64,000 nucleotides of DNA. Source: Saccopteryx bilineata. Its lineage: Eukaryota; Chordata; Mammalia; Chiroptera; Emballonuridae. Positions 34,650 to 47,640 of this stretch are shown one piece after another. The position numbers and the translations under genes were made by a program. Where the stretch lies: assembly GCF_036850765.1 (NCBI RefSeq), contig NC_089491.1:91172740-91236739 (forward strand), given 5' to 3'. Position 1 is the stretch's first letter; every line of letters starts with the position of its first letter. The notes beneath the pieces are model-generated. The model did not search any database, was not told where the DNA came from, and saw only the letters and a program-made list of their open reading frames with translations.

Positions 34650-35184
34650 GCATTACAATATTCTATTTTAAACCTATCTGTGATTTACAAAAGGACACCA
34701 ATTCTTTTCTAAGAAAGTATTTTTAATTTTCAGAAACACAAAATATTTATTTGACAGTAATTTTAATGAGATTTTAATATTTACTAATTTGACATTTTAA
34801 GACTAAAATGCTAATATTACTGTAAACTTTTTCCCATGTTAACTGTTATCTTTCTATTTTCTTTAAGTTTTGAAACTTTAACATCACTGACTGAATTAAG
34901 GATGAATTTATATGTATAGTATTTAACATCTAAAGCAGTGCTTTGCTGTATTAATAACTTTTATATAGATGATCATAACAGTGCTATTAAAAACCTTTAA
35001 ACACTTTATTTATGAATAGTATATCTAATTCCCAAAATTGCCTGTTGCTTCTAATTTTCCTGAATCATGGATGACACTTAATTTTGTAATTTTGGAAAAG
35101 CATCTTATGGGCAGAAGAGATCGCTTAAATTACCTGGACACTAGAAAGGCATATTTTTAAACAGCATATTCACAATAGAGCAAG
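34650..35184. other. No recognised feature
   Basis: AT-rich DNA without a supported element. Confidence 0.5.
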
Positions 35185-35430
35185 AGATGTGGTATAACTT
35201 GTAAAAGAACATAACTGGGCTCAGAAGTCCTGGGCTAAAAAAAACAAACAAACTCCCCCCAAAAAAAGAAGTCCTGGGCTTGAACCCCAGCTCTTCCATT
35301 TGCTATGTGCCAAGCTGGGGATCAGACTTTTCTTCAGGATTATTGAGAAGTTTGGAGACAATGATGTGAAGTGTCTGAAGCAGTTTCTGGGGTATTGTAT
35401 GCATTTAGAAAATGATAATTAATTTTAAAT
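35185..35430 (+). mobile_element. MIR split by a small insertion
   Basis: 'gggctcagaagtcctggg', 'ttgaaccccagctcttcc', 'ggattattgagaagttt' and 'agcagtttctgggg' follow the MIR order. The head is split by the A-rich insert at 35237-35266. Confidence 0.7.
35237..35266 (+). mobile_element. Tail-only retroinsertion (30 bp) with 14-bp duplication
   Basis: A 30-bp A-rich block (A-run, ACAAACAAA, CTCCCCCC, A-run) lies between identical 14-mers agaagtcctgggct (35223-35236 and 35267-35280). The host sequence is a MIR where only one copy would be expected. It looks like retrotransposition in which little more than the poly(A) tail was copied. Confidence 0.8.
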
Positions 35431-36127
35431 CCCAGTAATATTTCAGCACTAAAATTCCATCACTTTAGGGGGTAATAAACCTTCTGTAGACCAGGTTAGC
35501 AGATATGCAATGTAACACACTGGAGAGCTTCCCGAAAATAGATTAATGCTGCTGCTCTAAACCAGGAGCTCCCAATCTTCCCATCACATTTCTCTCTAGG
35601 CTGCGTCTTCTGTCATTGCCCTGCATCTCATAAAACACACTAACATATATTCAGTAGTTTATATCATAAAATCAGTAATTTCTCCTTTATCACCAGTATT
35701 CATCATTACCAAGCCAATAAGTTTTTATTTGCAAAATATGTCTCAAATAAATCCATCTTTTTTATTTTTTGCACCTCCACTGCATAACCTATTTCTAAAC
35801 ATAATACTATTGTAACTGGTCCCCCATATCCACACATCAATCCTTCTGAACTGTTATATATTTATTAGTGATCTTTTATTAGGACACAATAATTAGGACA
35901 CATTGCCTTCTCCTTGTCTTCAAATATATCTATAGCACCACAAGCTCTAGAAGACCGAAGTCCTTATCACAACCCATCAGGCACTTGATCAGCTAAAGTC
36001 ATTACCTACCTGTTACACTTAACCCAGTCTACTTTCTCCATCATTCACTAGCCTCTAATTCACATTAATTTTTCTTAAATGCTCTAAGTGTCCTCGGGTA
36101 TTTGCATATTATTTTTTGGGGCTAGAG
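35431..36127. other. No recognised feature
   Basis: AT-rich sequence; the last eight bases are the left target duplication of the next hAT. Confidence 0.5.
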
Positions 36128-36479
36128 CAGGGGTAGTCAACCTTTTTATACTTACCGCCCACTTTTGTATCTCTGTTAGTAGTAAAATTTTCTAACCACC
36201 CACTGGTTTCACAGTAATGGTGATTTATAAAGTAGGGAAGTAACTTTACTTTATAAAATTTATAAAGCAGAGTTACAGCAAGTTAAAGTATATAATAATA
36301 ATTACTTACCAAGTACTTTATATTGGATTTTTGCTAAGTTTGGCAGAATAAATCTTTATAAAACAACTTACTATAGTTAAATCTATTTTTTTATTTATAC
36401 TTTGGTTGCTCCACTACCGCCCACCATGAAAGCTGAAACGTTCACTAGTGGGCGGTAGGGGCCAGGTTGACTACCACTG
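36128..36479 (+). mobile_element. Non-autonomous hAT transposon, 352 bp
   Basis: Termini CAGGGGTAGTCAACCT and AGGTTGACTACCACTG are near-perfect inverted repeats. Flanking ggctagag and gtctagaa agree at six of eight positions, consistent with an older target duplication. Inner subterminal blocks 'taccgcccac' and 'gtgggcggta' extend the inverted repeat. Confidence 0.92.
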
Positions 36480-37349
36480 GTCTAGAACCTTCTTCTTATC
36501 CTTCTGCCTCACTCATTCTGTTAATTCTTACTTAATTATTAGCTATCAGATCAAACAAACTTTCCTAAGGGCAGCCTTCATGCTCCTGCCCAACCCAAAA
36601 TAGGCTAGGCCTTCCTCTTCTGTGCTCTCAAAGCACTTGGCTTTTTCCATCAGCAGAAATATTTGTAATATATTTTGGTAATTCATATATGTTTTATTGT
36701 GTGTGCATTAAATGAACAAAATTATAATTAATTAATCATAACATTTTAATTTCATAAAGACAAGCATAATGTCGATTTTTCTCAATTGCATATTCTTAGT
36801 AAATAACATAGCCAGTGTGTACCCAAAGCTGATACTTAAAATTATTTGAACAAAGTACTAAAAAAAATCAAGGATTATCTTATCATTGTTATTTTTCCCT
36901 GCAGTTTTTGTTTTCAAAATACTTTCTCCCTACAAACTCTGTCTGTTCTTTTCTTTTTTCCAAAGAGGAATTATGTCCAGTATATGCAAATCAAGCTCTA
37001 GGCCCCTCTATTATGTACTCTTAATAATGGTGTCTGCTTAACCAACCACATTGCAGATGTGCTCCAATTTGATGGACAAACAGTCCTTCTGACTGACATG
37101 ATATTGTAGAGTCACTGTCAGAGTAAGGAGATATCATTATGGGTTTTGTTTTGTTTTTTTAACATAGGGAGCTTTATTAAAGAAAAAGGATATAATCTCT
37201 CTTAGAATCTTTGAGACACTAAAACACAGTTCTCTAAAAGGGGCAGATATTTAGAGTACTTCAAAGAACCAGGCAGATGTTCAATTATCAATATTTGTTG
37301 TGAAAAACTTGCAAATTAAAAGTTAACTGTATTTAGAAGTTCAGATATA
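36480..37349. other. No recognised feature
   Basis: AT-rich DNA with no supported gene or repeat. Confidence 0.5.
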
Positions 37350-37649
37350 GCCTGACCAGGTGGGGGTACAGTGGATAGAGCATCGGACTGGGATGCTGAG
37401 GACCCAGGTTTGAAACCCTGAGGTAACATGCTTGACCACGGGCTCATCTGGTTTGAACAAGGCTCACCAGCTTGAGCCCAAGGTCGCTGGCTTGAGCAAG
37501 GGATCACTACATCTGTTATAGCTCCCTGGTCAAGGCACATATGAAAAAGCAATCAATGAACAACCAAGGTGCCACAATGAAGAATTGATGCTTCTCATCT
37601 CTCTCCCTTTCTGCCTATCTATCTCTCTATCTGACTCTCTCTGTCTCTG

Positions 37650-37681
<32 letters not shown>
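37350..37681 (+). mobile_element. SINE type B with perfect target duplication
   Basis: 'gcctgaccaggtggggg', 'acagtggatagagcatcgg', 'caccagcttgagcccaagg', and a (CA)n tail. The 13-mer aagttcagatata flanks it at 37337-37349 and 37682-37694. Confidence 0.95.
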
Positions 37682-37683
<2 letters not shown>

Positions 37684-37694
37684 GTTCAGATATA

Positions 37695-39499
37695 AATAAG
37701 TCAATGGTTCAGAACCCAGAATGTATTTTTCAAGAAAAAAAATCTAAAAAACAATATACATATTACTATTTAGGCCTGCATCGCACTATTTAATTATATA
37801 GCTAAATTTTATTGCTAGCAGTCAAATATAAAAGTCCACCTATGAAAAAAATACATTGCAAGTGGCAGTTCCATTATAATGGGGTGTTTTGGAATTAATC
37901 ATAACATAAATTAAAACAGGACATTCTAATAGTGCTTCTTCTGAGTAGTAGAATGGGCACTCTTAGGTGCTCAGCAAGTCTTTTGAATAAGATACATATG
38001 GGTTAAGCACTAGGTGCCAAGAAGGCACTGAAATCACTATTTTTGGTCACTATGAACAACTGAGTTTCCAAAGATTTTCCAGTTCTGCATAAACCTGGGT
38101 CTATTGCACTAAGGTGAAATTATAGAAGTACCATTCAACCTGCATAGCTCATTCTTTCATCTTAGTATTTTCACTGTGGTGCAAAAAGTGAAAGTGACTG
38201 TATAGTGATTAGATTTGGCCTTTATGATAGGCAAGTAAAACATTAAAAGGTTTATTTTAGATATCTTTCCAGTTCAAGGGAATTGCATGGAATTTCTTTA
38301 ATTTTGCTAACTTTTTCACAAATGAACCATCAGAGAATTATGTTTGAATTGCAAGTAAACCCAGTACTGCATTATTCTGCTAGATTGGCATGCATTTAAC
38401 TTACTGAAAGAACCTTTAACCAAACTCAGATATAAAATGTAGAGTGGGAAGTGGGAGAAAATTCAATGCACAGAAGCTCAAGCACTGACATAAATGGTAA
38501 CAGTTCTAGCATTAATTGAAATACTTGATTGGCTAATATTTAAAATTAGAATGAAAATTGGAGGCTGAAAGAATTGAATCCAAGCTAAAACTGTACTATA
38601 AAAAAAAATTTGGCAAGTTTTTGTGACAGGTCTAATATGGTATAGTCCTCCTAGAAAGAGCAATTGAGAGAGCCAATTAATTTATAATAGGCAGAAGTGC
38701 TTGAGTTAATGGAGTTTAATTAAAAAGACAGGACAGAGCTTCTTCCTCAGATTTGAGGACAATGACAAATTAAGTCTTAATTAGATTCTTAACTTCGAGG
38801 AAAGAGTATGTGCCCTGGGTTTTTGCACAGGATATACCATATTTACTCACATAGTTCCTTTTATTGTTATTTTCTTTTTTTCCAATTTTAAGGAAGATAC
38901 ATATTATCTGATTTTGTTCTTTATTTGCTGTTTTTATAGAAGGTCTTTGTTTTTCTGTCTATATAATGTCCCAAATTTATCCTAATGGGGCTGACTGAGC
39001 TCATCTTTGAAGCTCAAAAGCAGTTCTTATTAAAAAAAAATCTGGGTTCCTGGAGTTTTCTTTATGTCTCTCTTTTCTTATAAATGCTATGGTTTTCTCA
39101 GACAGAACTGATCATAGTAAAACTTTCTGCAGATAGTGTGTCCTCCCAGGACCAACTTCTTTTTATCTTACTGCCTAATTTAGTAGCTGAAATCTGATAG
39201 GAACAAAGTTCTCTGATGCTAACACCTTCTGATATCCTCACATCAGATAATTTCTTACCTAAGTTAAAATTATTTTCATTATTATTATTATTGCATTTTT
39301 AAAAGTTTTTATCATCAGAATTATTTTTGAAAAGACAATATTGCTTACGGGTGAATATTCTCAAGTAAAGTGAGTGTTAATGAAAAAATAAAGAACAGGC
39401 AGCCCAAGCCATATCATTAGCAAATCATGATCTACTCGTTAGGGTAGATGTAATGCTTATTATAGATCATTTAAAAAGTATTAGTTAAATGTTAGTAAT
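37695..39499. other. No recognised feature
   Basis: About 1.8 kb of AT-rich sequence without recognised repeats; only short chance-length frames. Confidence 0.5.
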
Positions 39500-39660
39500 G
39501 ACCTGACCAGATAGCTCGGTTGGCTAGAGCATCATCCCGAAGTGCAGAGGTTGCTGGGTTTGATCGGGGTCAGGGTACACACCGGAACAGATCGATGTTC
39601 CTGTCTCTCCCTCTCCCCATTCTTCTCTCACTAAAATCAATCAATATATATTTTTTTAAG
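39500..39660 (+). mobile_element. SINE type C
   Basis: Head 'acctgaccagatagctc', 'ggttggctagagcatc', 'gcagaggttgctggg', 'ggaacagatcgatgttcc', CT-rich stretch and 'aatcaatcaata'. It is a shorter tRNA-derived SINE distinct from types A and B. Confidence 0.85.
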
Positions 39661-40104
39661 TGTAAGAACAATACAAAACAACGCTAGTTAAGAAAAAGCT
39701 CTACTGAGGCTAAGGGATAGGGAGGAGTGGTGAACACGCATTTAAATAATATTAAGGAAAAAAAACTTGTTTTGCTTTTATGAGATAACATGCCATTTTA
39801 AGAAACACTCAGGAGTTACTACTTGAGTAGATTGAAATAAACTGAATGTAATACTTTTAAACAGAAAATTGAAAAAGAGAAAGAGGGGAGGACAGAAATA
39901 GTAGAATAATGCAGAATTCTTTCAGATTAAAGTTGGAAAGGGGTGAGTAATGCAGCCTTTTACACTGGAGACAATATTTCAGACACATAAAAGATGTTAG
40001 ACACGTTGCATTAAGGTACTGCATGGCAATATATGAACAAGAAAAAAGTCTAATGTATGATCTACCATGAGTGAGGCAGACCCACATACGTGCAATGTTA
40101 TGGT
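39661..40104. other. No recognised feature
   Basis: AT-rich spacer between two type C SINEs. The 76-codon minus-strand frame has no recognised motif. Confidence 0.5.
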
Positions 40105-40294
40105 GCCCTGGCCAGGTAGCTCACCTGGTTAGAGCATCCTCCTCATACGCCAAGGTTTCAGGTTTAATCCTTGGTTAGGGTACATATAGGAATCAACCAA
40201 GGATGGCATGAAAAAATGGAATAACAAATCTATATTTTCCTCTCTCTCTTTCCCTTTCTCTCTCTCTAAAGTCAATAAAAAACAAATTTAAAAA
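40105..40294 (+). mobile_element. SINE type C, longer variant
   Basis: Head 'gccctggccaggtagc', 'ggttagagcatcctcc', 'ggaatcaaccaaggatg', 'gaataacaaatctat', CT-rich stretch, 'gtcaataaa' end. Short flanks around 'ttatggt' suggest a target duplication. Confidence 0.85.
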
Positions 40295-42474
40295 TATTAT
40301 GGTAATAATTTACAGTTTTACAGACATTCTCCATGTCAGTTTCTATCCCAAAGTCTGGCAGAGCAAATGAAAATAGATGCTCATTAGATGTCTGTTGAGT
40401 TGAAGCCAACTGACATAAAAGCTTCACGTTATTGATCTATGCCTGGGAAAAGAGGTGGAAATCTGTTCTCTCTAGTTATTAAAGGCAAAGGTCATATGAA
40501 CTCCTTCGATTAAGACAATAGTCTATCACAACTTGTGACTTGTCTAAGAAAACTGTTCACATTAGGATAAACTATATGTCCCAGAAAAGTGGTTCTCAAC
40601 CACTATGTCTTGACTATACCTGATATTATGTTGGATCAGACAGGAATTTATTACTAATACTGAAGAACAATATTAGTAGATGATCTACTTTTAAAAAAAA
40701 CTGTTCACTACGATACTTACTCCACCTTACTGCATTCTGATATGATAATCTTTTCAAAATACACATCACAGCCAAACTACTAGAAGAGAACATAGCCCAC
40801 CAATTATTTTATCGAATTCATAGCTAGCAGTGTTACCTCACAGGGAAAATTATCTAGTGGGTAGAGATGTTGGGCAAAAGAAAAAAAAAGTTGTAATACC
40901 AGACCATTATGGTGGAAAAGGGAGGTATACTGATCAGTTCTTGACAATACTTCTGTTTGAAAAGTGTATTTTCAGTTGATCAAATATTTGTCCATGTTTA
41001 TACCAGGATAATTGAAATCAATTAAAGACATCCTAAAGAAATAAACTCTAAATTGGATATTAACTGACAATAAAAAAATAAAGCATGTTTTTTAGAAAGA
41101 AAATATATAAAAATAGTTTGTAATCTAAGGTTAAATGTAAAGAATTTCATTGAATCTTTTGAAGACAAATTTTTGAGGGATAAACAGAGACACTGAGAAG
41201 AACTTTGCCACTCATTATTAGAGAAAATTTAACAGAAGTCTAAGCCTTAGATATAATTATTTTCTAATTGAATTTGAAAGTCTTTATTATGTAGCATACA
41301 CATCACCAACTTCATGTTTACACTTCCCTTGAAAACATTTGTGTTTGTCATCCTTTTATACCATGAACAGACTATAAAGAAAAATATTAATTTTGTGTGC
41401 TTTCATGAAAAGCCACTTCAAGAAGTTTAATATTCATGCTATAAATGTTGATGCCAAATATAGTCCATCAAAACCTACTGAAATATAAAGTTACATAAAT
41501 TGATGTTACACATAAACATAAACAAAGGAAACACATTCTTAGAAAAAGTATTTATAAATTTAATAGTCCTGATAAAATATAAATGAAAAAATGTTTTGGG
41601 AAATACTAAAATATTACGTAAGCAAATAATTTATTTTTTTTTCTTTTCCTAAATTGTGTATGCATTTTTTTTCACATAGCACTAGTATTTATTTCATTGA
41701 AAAATTAAAGTTATCAAATAAAGGATATCATTAAAATGACATTTATAAACTATCTGCTCAATTTACAATGATAATAACAAGATTTAGTGTAGTAGAGGTG
41801 CAACCCTTATGCCATATTTAACACCTGAGGAGCTGATGGAGCAAACCTACTGGCATCCATGCTGAATCGATGAGCTAACACTTGCTTAGGTACAAACTAC
41901 TTTACATTTCTAAGATTACTTTTTATTTAGAACTTAAATTTAATCTAAAAACTTGGGGGCACTGAGAGCAATGGTAAGCAACAGTCATAGCATGCTATCC
42001 ACTGAAAAGCAGTAGAAGTGAGTAAAAAGATTTGTGGGTGTTCATGGAACTGATCAGTCTCCTGTTCATTTTCAAGAGGAGACTCACAAGTTCCTGCAAA
42101 TGCACACAAACTTACTGTAAGCAGGTACCCTAGACAGATAAGCAGATGCTGATAGTTCCTCTACTTCAAGCGAATATACAATATAATCTGTTCCCTCTAG
42201 AGTGACCTCAGCAGCTTGGTTGGTCCCTGTAATTCTTTCCAAAGCATCATGGTCACTGGCCACTTTTATTCATCTATTCAACAAATGTTGATTGAGCTTC
42301 TGCTATGCTCAGCCCTGCTCTTGTCTCTGGGAGATAGCAGTGAATCATTTCTTGCCATTATGTCCATTCTGTTGAGCATTACTCCAGTCTGTTTTCAATC
42401 ATGCTTGACTCAAAGCCAAATGAGAGGCAGTGAAGTTTAAAAATTTTTGTAATATATGTTAATTTAAAAGTTCA
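40295..42474. other. Mostly unassigned AT-rich sequence
   Basis: A possible hAT terminus relic 'gtggttctcaaccac' occurs at about 40590. 42270-42360 resembles the old repeat seen near 8.75 kb ('caacaaatgttgattgag'). Nothing else is recognised. Confidence 0.4.
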
Positions 42475-42680
42475 TGGAGCAATGGGAAAAACCTAGAAAT
42501 GGGGACTAAGAGTTCTGAATTCTAGTCCTAATGCAGCTAAAATGTAGCAATATTGCCATGGTCAAGCTATTTAATCCCCCACTTTATTTGAAGGGTTCAG
42601 TTTTCTTATTTGTCAAATGATTATTTGGACTATTTAACTGCTACTTCCAATATGGATGTTAATGTCTGATAATGAGATAA
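42475..42680 (+). mobile_element. MIR-like element
   Basis: 'agttctgaattctagtcc', 'tggtcaagctatttaatcc' and 'ttcttatttgtcaaatgat' match MIR-type order. Diverged. Confidence 0.6.
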
Positions 42681-43426
42681 GAACTAAAAACACCCACTGT
42701 AAAGCATTTGTACATAAAATGTAATGCCATTAAATTTGTCTTTTCTGGGGGAGGTACCTTAAGTTTAACAATCACTGTTAAATTTAAATATATACTTTTT
42801 TTTGGTATCTTCTTTTACCAGTTAATAGAAAAAATATTTTTCTAATATGAAAATAAATGGTTGATTTGCTTTTGTACTGGCTTCTAACATTGAACTTCTT
42901 TTTTTCTAGGCTTTAATTTTACCATTAGATCTTAGCCTCACATTTAATACAGGACAAGAACAGTTCTTGACTAGAAAGGTGGGACAAATCATCTAGCTGA
43001 ATATTTGCTCAGGATCATGTTTCAATACTGTAGGTTTTCTGCAACTTCAGGCTGAAGAAAATTCAGCCTCTGTTGATTTGATTGAAATGGAAAAAAAAAT
43101 TCCAGTACCTCTCTCCATAAAAAGCATATATGCATTAGTAAATATGCCTGCGCACAGATACATAGACATACACACACACACACACACAGTCTCTAATGAT
43201 TCTTAAACCAAAAAAGCTCATACCTAGTAAAAATTCATGCACTTACACTGGGTACGGCAGAGTAAGCAGACTCCATTTATTTAGCTACCTGTATACCCTT
43301 GTAAGACCCAGGTTGTTAAATGCTTTATGGAAAGGTTTAAAGTCTTTAATTAAAGTTGAAGAATACTTGAAATAGTTTATTTATGCAAACAAGAGTGGAT
43401 CACATTCTTTATCCAGGGATAACACC
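42681..43426. other. No recognised feature
   Basis: AT-rich DNA with a short (CA)n run near 43171-43188. Confidence 0.5.
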
Positions 43427-43434
43427 CACTAGGT

Positions 43435-43765
43435 CAGGGGTCCCCAAACTATGGCCCGCGGGCCACATGCGGCCCCCTGAGTCTATTTATCCGGCCCCCG
43501 TTGCACTTCCGGAAGGGGCACCTCTTTCATTGATGGTCAGTGAGAGGAGCATAGTTCCCATTGAAATACTGGTCAGTTTGTTCATTTAAATTTACTTGTT
43601 CTTTATTTTAAATATTGTATTTGCTTCCATTTTGTTTTTTTACTTTAAAATAAGATTTGTGCAGTGTGCATAGGGATTTGTTCATAGTTGTTTTTATAGT
43701 CCAGCCCTCCAATGGTCTGAGGGACAGTGAACTGGCCCCCTGTGTAAAAAGTTTGGGGACCCCTG
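43435..43765 (+). mobile_element. Non-autonomous hAT transposon, 331 bp, intact termini
   Basis: The ends CAGGGGTCCCCAAACT and AGTTTGGGGACCCCTG are perfect 16-bp inverted repeats. The 8-mer cactaggt is identical on both sides (43427-43434 and 43766-43773). The interior contains 'ggcccgcgggccacatg' and 'cacttccggaaggggc' with many CpGs still present. It is among the best-preserved transposons in the window. The short open frames are transposon sequence. Confidence 0.97.
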
Positions 43766-43773
43766 CACTAGGT

Positions 43774-44149
43774 AGAGATGCCATTTTATGTGTTCCTTTA
43801 ATTTCCACAACTGCAAAATCTTCAGCAGTTAAAAGAATCAACTGTGATACTGAATAGTATTTAAAAATTTCACTTTAAATAAATAATAACCACTAAGTCA
43901 CAGAACATTTATTGAACTATTTCAAAGTTTTAGACTAGGTGGCCAAATAAATAATGCATAATCTCTTCTCTTATAGTGCTTGTATTAAATGATTAATTAA
44001 TGATAAAATGTAGGTTCTTTGTGTCAAACAAATGTCACAAATCGAGATATGCAGAGATAAACGAGGAGAAATATTAAATAGGGGTAAACATATAAACCAA
44101 AAAAAATAGACAAAGAAATATTACAGTAAAAGTATAGCAGTACCTCATA
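43774..44149. other. No recognised feature
   Basis: AT-rich flank of the hAT. Confidence 0.5.
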
Positions 44150-44300
44150 ATACAGAGGGTTTTTGGTTCTACAGTTAGAGACCAATATCTGACTGAGTAT
44201 TTGAACCATCACATACTGCTTGTTTGTGTGGGCACAACATTTAATCCCTCTGAGCCTCAATTTGCTCATCTTACAATAGGAATACTAATAGCACTTATAA
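44150..44300 (+). mobile_element. MIR fragment
   Basis: 'tttaatccctctgagcctc' and 'tttgctcatcttacaat' followed by 'aatactaatagcac' are the MIR 3' part. Confidence 0.6.
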
Positions 44301-45959
44301 GTGGTTTTTTTGTTATTATTACCTTTATTATCACTGTTAAAGATAAGTAGTGGGAGAGAGAACAAATTGGATTCTACAACTCTGCTACTGAGTTTTGACG
44401 TTAATGCTAAAATCTTGAAGCTAGGAAGAAATTGATAGAGAAGACCATCTCAGGAGTATCAGTCAAATTTAACACCTGATTCATTATACTCATGAAAATC
44501 TAATCATATTATCATTACAATGAACTCTTGTCCCTTTGGGTTGAGTATGCTTTTTATGTCTAGAGAACTGTTTCCAAATTCCTTGAAGTCATTTGAGATG
44601 ATAAAAAAATTATACACATTTTATGTATATCCTATTTAAAGAAATCATTCCTTGCCATCATTACAGCTCTTTGACAATTAACCTTACTGCTACTTATCTC
44701 CAATACTGAAATAAATTATGTAGGGAATACTTATACAATTTAGGAGGGCACAATGAGGAAAACGGTAAAAAAATAAAAGACATAAAATGAAAAATATATA
44801 TACTTCTTAAGCACAGAGTAATGTCTTTTTTTAAAGGGGAATGTAGACTAAAAACTGTAAGACACTGAGGTTTTGAAATTGTCATTTTTTAAGTGTCTCA
44901 GTGGTAAGGGAATTTTTCTCTTTTACTACTGCTAACGTATTCATGTCACTATGCTTTCATTGATAAGCATCTTCTACCCTTATTCCAGTGTCAACTCTTT
45001 GAAGAAATGAAATAAAGTGCAAGGAGCACCAAATTGGTTCTCTACAGAAGTTTTTATTTTATGAAATTACCATGTTCAGGACAAAATACTAAGTGGTTAA
45101 CAGACTGAAATAAATCTGAAATTCAAAACATGTCTCCCATGCTAGAATCTAATTGCATAGCTAAGGCTTTTGCTCAGAACTGTGGAAAATAGGAAAACAG
45201 TAATGGTGTACTGAGCTCAATGAGGTCAACTTCTAGGTTCTTCTTTCCCTGTTTTCCATTGTGATTGGGGTCATGCCTATAGACTTTAGGTAAAATTTGT
45301 AAAGGTCATGATGAAACAGACATTTATTTATTCAGCTGTGCTTTCAAAGACACCTTGTTTGACATAAATGAAAATAAATGTTCCCCAAAGCAATTTTACT
45401 TATTTTTCTTACGTACTTCTGAAGCTAAACCTAAAAAAAATATGTTTGACCAATTGAACACATATTTTTTATTGGAATACATTTTTCTTAAAATCTAAAA
45501 AAATTCTTAAAATCAAAATCAATTTAAAATCTGAAGAAAAATAATGATACAATTAAAATTTTCTCTTGATATACACTCATTTTAAATGATTTTAAAACTT
45601 ATCTTTAATAATTGACATAAAACAAAACAATAACTTCCATAATTTTTATTTTGTCAGATACTTAAATTTGTTTGCTATCATAATTAGCCTTATTAAATAT
45701 TACTATTCAATAGTTCCTTAAATAGTTTTAATTTATAAAAAGAATGCTATGCTAATACTAGCATGACAGAAGTTAAATCTTAAACTGAATAAAATGAATT
45801 TCTTTCCAAGTATCCCATGATAGAAACCCTAGTTATTTGTTCAGAGAATTTGTTTTTAGCTTTGAATATACTTAAGCAGTGATTGCATCAACAATAATTT
45901 TAATAAATGTTTCAGAATATTGTGTGCACCATCTGTCTTTTAAATTAAGAAGGTATGCA
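44301..45959. other. No recognised feature
   Basis: About 1.6 kb of AT-rich sequence with no supported gene or repeat. Confidence 0.5.
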
Positions 45960-46620
45960 TGCTTATATATAAAGATATGCCTAAGTGTCAATTAATAGAT
46001 GAATGGATTAAAAAATTTGGCATCTATCTATCTATCTATCTATATATATATATACACACACACACACTTTATATATATACAAATTTATATATATATATAC
46101 TGCAATATATTATTCATCCATAAGAAAGAAGGTAATTCTGCCTCTTGCAAGATTGATGGACCTTGAGATTATTTGCTACGTGAAATAAATCAGATAAAAA
46201 AATCTATTGTATGATCTCACATGTTGAGTCCAAAAAAGAAAAAGAAACAAACAAAAAAACCCCAAAATTATTGAAGTAAAGAACAGTTCAGTGGATTGTA
46301 GAAACTATGGTTGGATGTGGTAGAAAATGGTGAAGGTGGTCAAAAGGTACAAACTTCTATTTATAAGGAAAATAAATTTGAGAGATGTGACTCCTGTAAG
46401 GGTTACTATAGATATCTGCATAATTATATTTGGAAGTGACTATGAGTAGATGTTAAAAGTTATCATAAAAATATTTGCAATTTTGATATAATAAAAGTAT
46501 TAACTAAAATTGTAGTCATCATTTCACTATATATACATGTACATCAAATCATTATTTGTACACTTTAAACTTATACAATGTGATGTCAATTACATTTGAA
46601 TAAAGCTGAGAAAAAAGAAA
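45960..46620 (+). mobile_element. Old L1 3' end with microsatellite
   Basis: 'cctaagtgtcaattaat', 'gatgaatggatt', 'ctgcaatatattattcatcc', 'gatctcacatgttgag', 'gtcaattacatttgaataaa' are sense L1 landmarks. A (TATC)n-(TA)n-(CA)n run at about 46021-46100 replaces the position where related L1s have a TA-rich stretch. Confidence 0.65.
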
Positions 46621-46859
46621 TTAAAAATTCACATATTTTAGAAGTATATAAAGTTAAATATCAAAGTATCTGTAGTGTCTGGTGTTTACCCAATCCAATA
46701 GCATTCTAGGGAGTAATAATCCTTAACAGTTTAAAGTTAGTCTATCAGAATGTTTCCCACTATTTTTGGCTTTTGTTTGTTTTTTCTATATGGACAAGGG
46801 TCATCCATCACTATCTGCACCTGGTTTAATATTTAGGTAATATTCCAAAGTTTAGGTAC

Positions 46860-47640
46860 ACTCTGTTAACCATTACCCAATCAATAGCTAGGTGGCTTTG
46901 TCTTTACTTTTCTATTACGTTATAATTAACATTTCTCTGAGTAATACTTTTGTGTACTCTCTGATCATTTTTTTAAATGGTATGCAATATTTTTCTATTG
47001 TACATCAATAGAAACCAACAAATTGTCTACCAGAAAGATAATTTTTATTCCCATCAACAGATGATATCAGTGATCATTTCCTTGTACTCTTGACAACACT
47101 GGATATTATTGTTAAATCTTTGAAAATTTGGTGGGAGAATATAGTATCTTATTATACTTAGTTACCTTTTTCTGATAAAGAATAAAATAGGACATATGTT
47201 AGTATTTCATATCTATATTGGTTATTTGTGCTTCTTTTCTATAAGTAAATTATTCACATTTTTGAAAATTCTTCTGTTTTCTACTTGGTTGCTTTTATAT
47301 TGAAATTTTAGAAGCTATTTATATATTTATCATGGGTAATAATCTCTCTTTCATGTTACAAATATTTGCTTTTAGCTTTATGTTATATTTAACTTCATTT
47401 GTGGTGTCTTTCACTGGAGATATTTTTAATGTTTATGTAGTTATATCTATCAGCTATTTATTTTATGACTCTGAGTTTCATTTCTTGCTAACTGGAAACT
47501 TACTAATATAACAGAGTTATCCTAATATTATAAAAATAGACTTCTATATGTTCTTCTATTCTTTATTTTTTACCTTTAGATAATTTAAATGAACTTTTTA
47601 CATAAGTGAGAGATAAAAGTATTTTTTTGAAATAGTTGTG
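46860..47640 (-). mobile_element. Old L1 ORF2 fragment, minus strand
   Basis: 'ctcttgacaacactgg', 'gtgggagaatatagtatc' and the T-rich context read as reverse L1M ORF2. It lies head-to-head or tail-to-tail with the preceding plus-strand L1. Boundaries uncertain. Confidence 0.5.
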
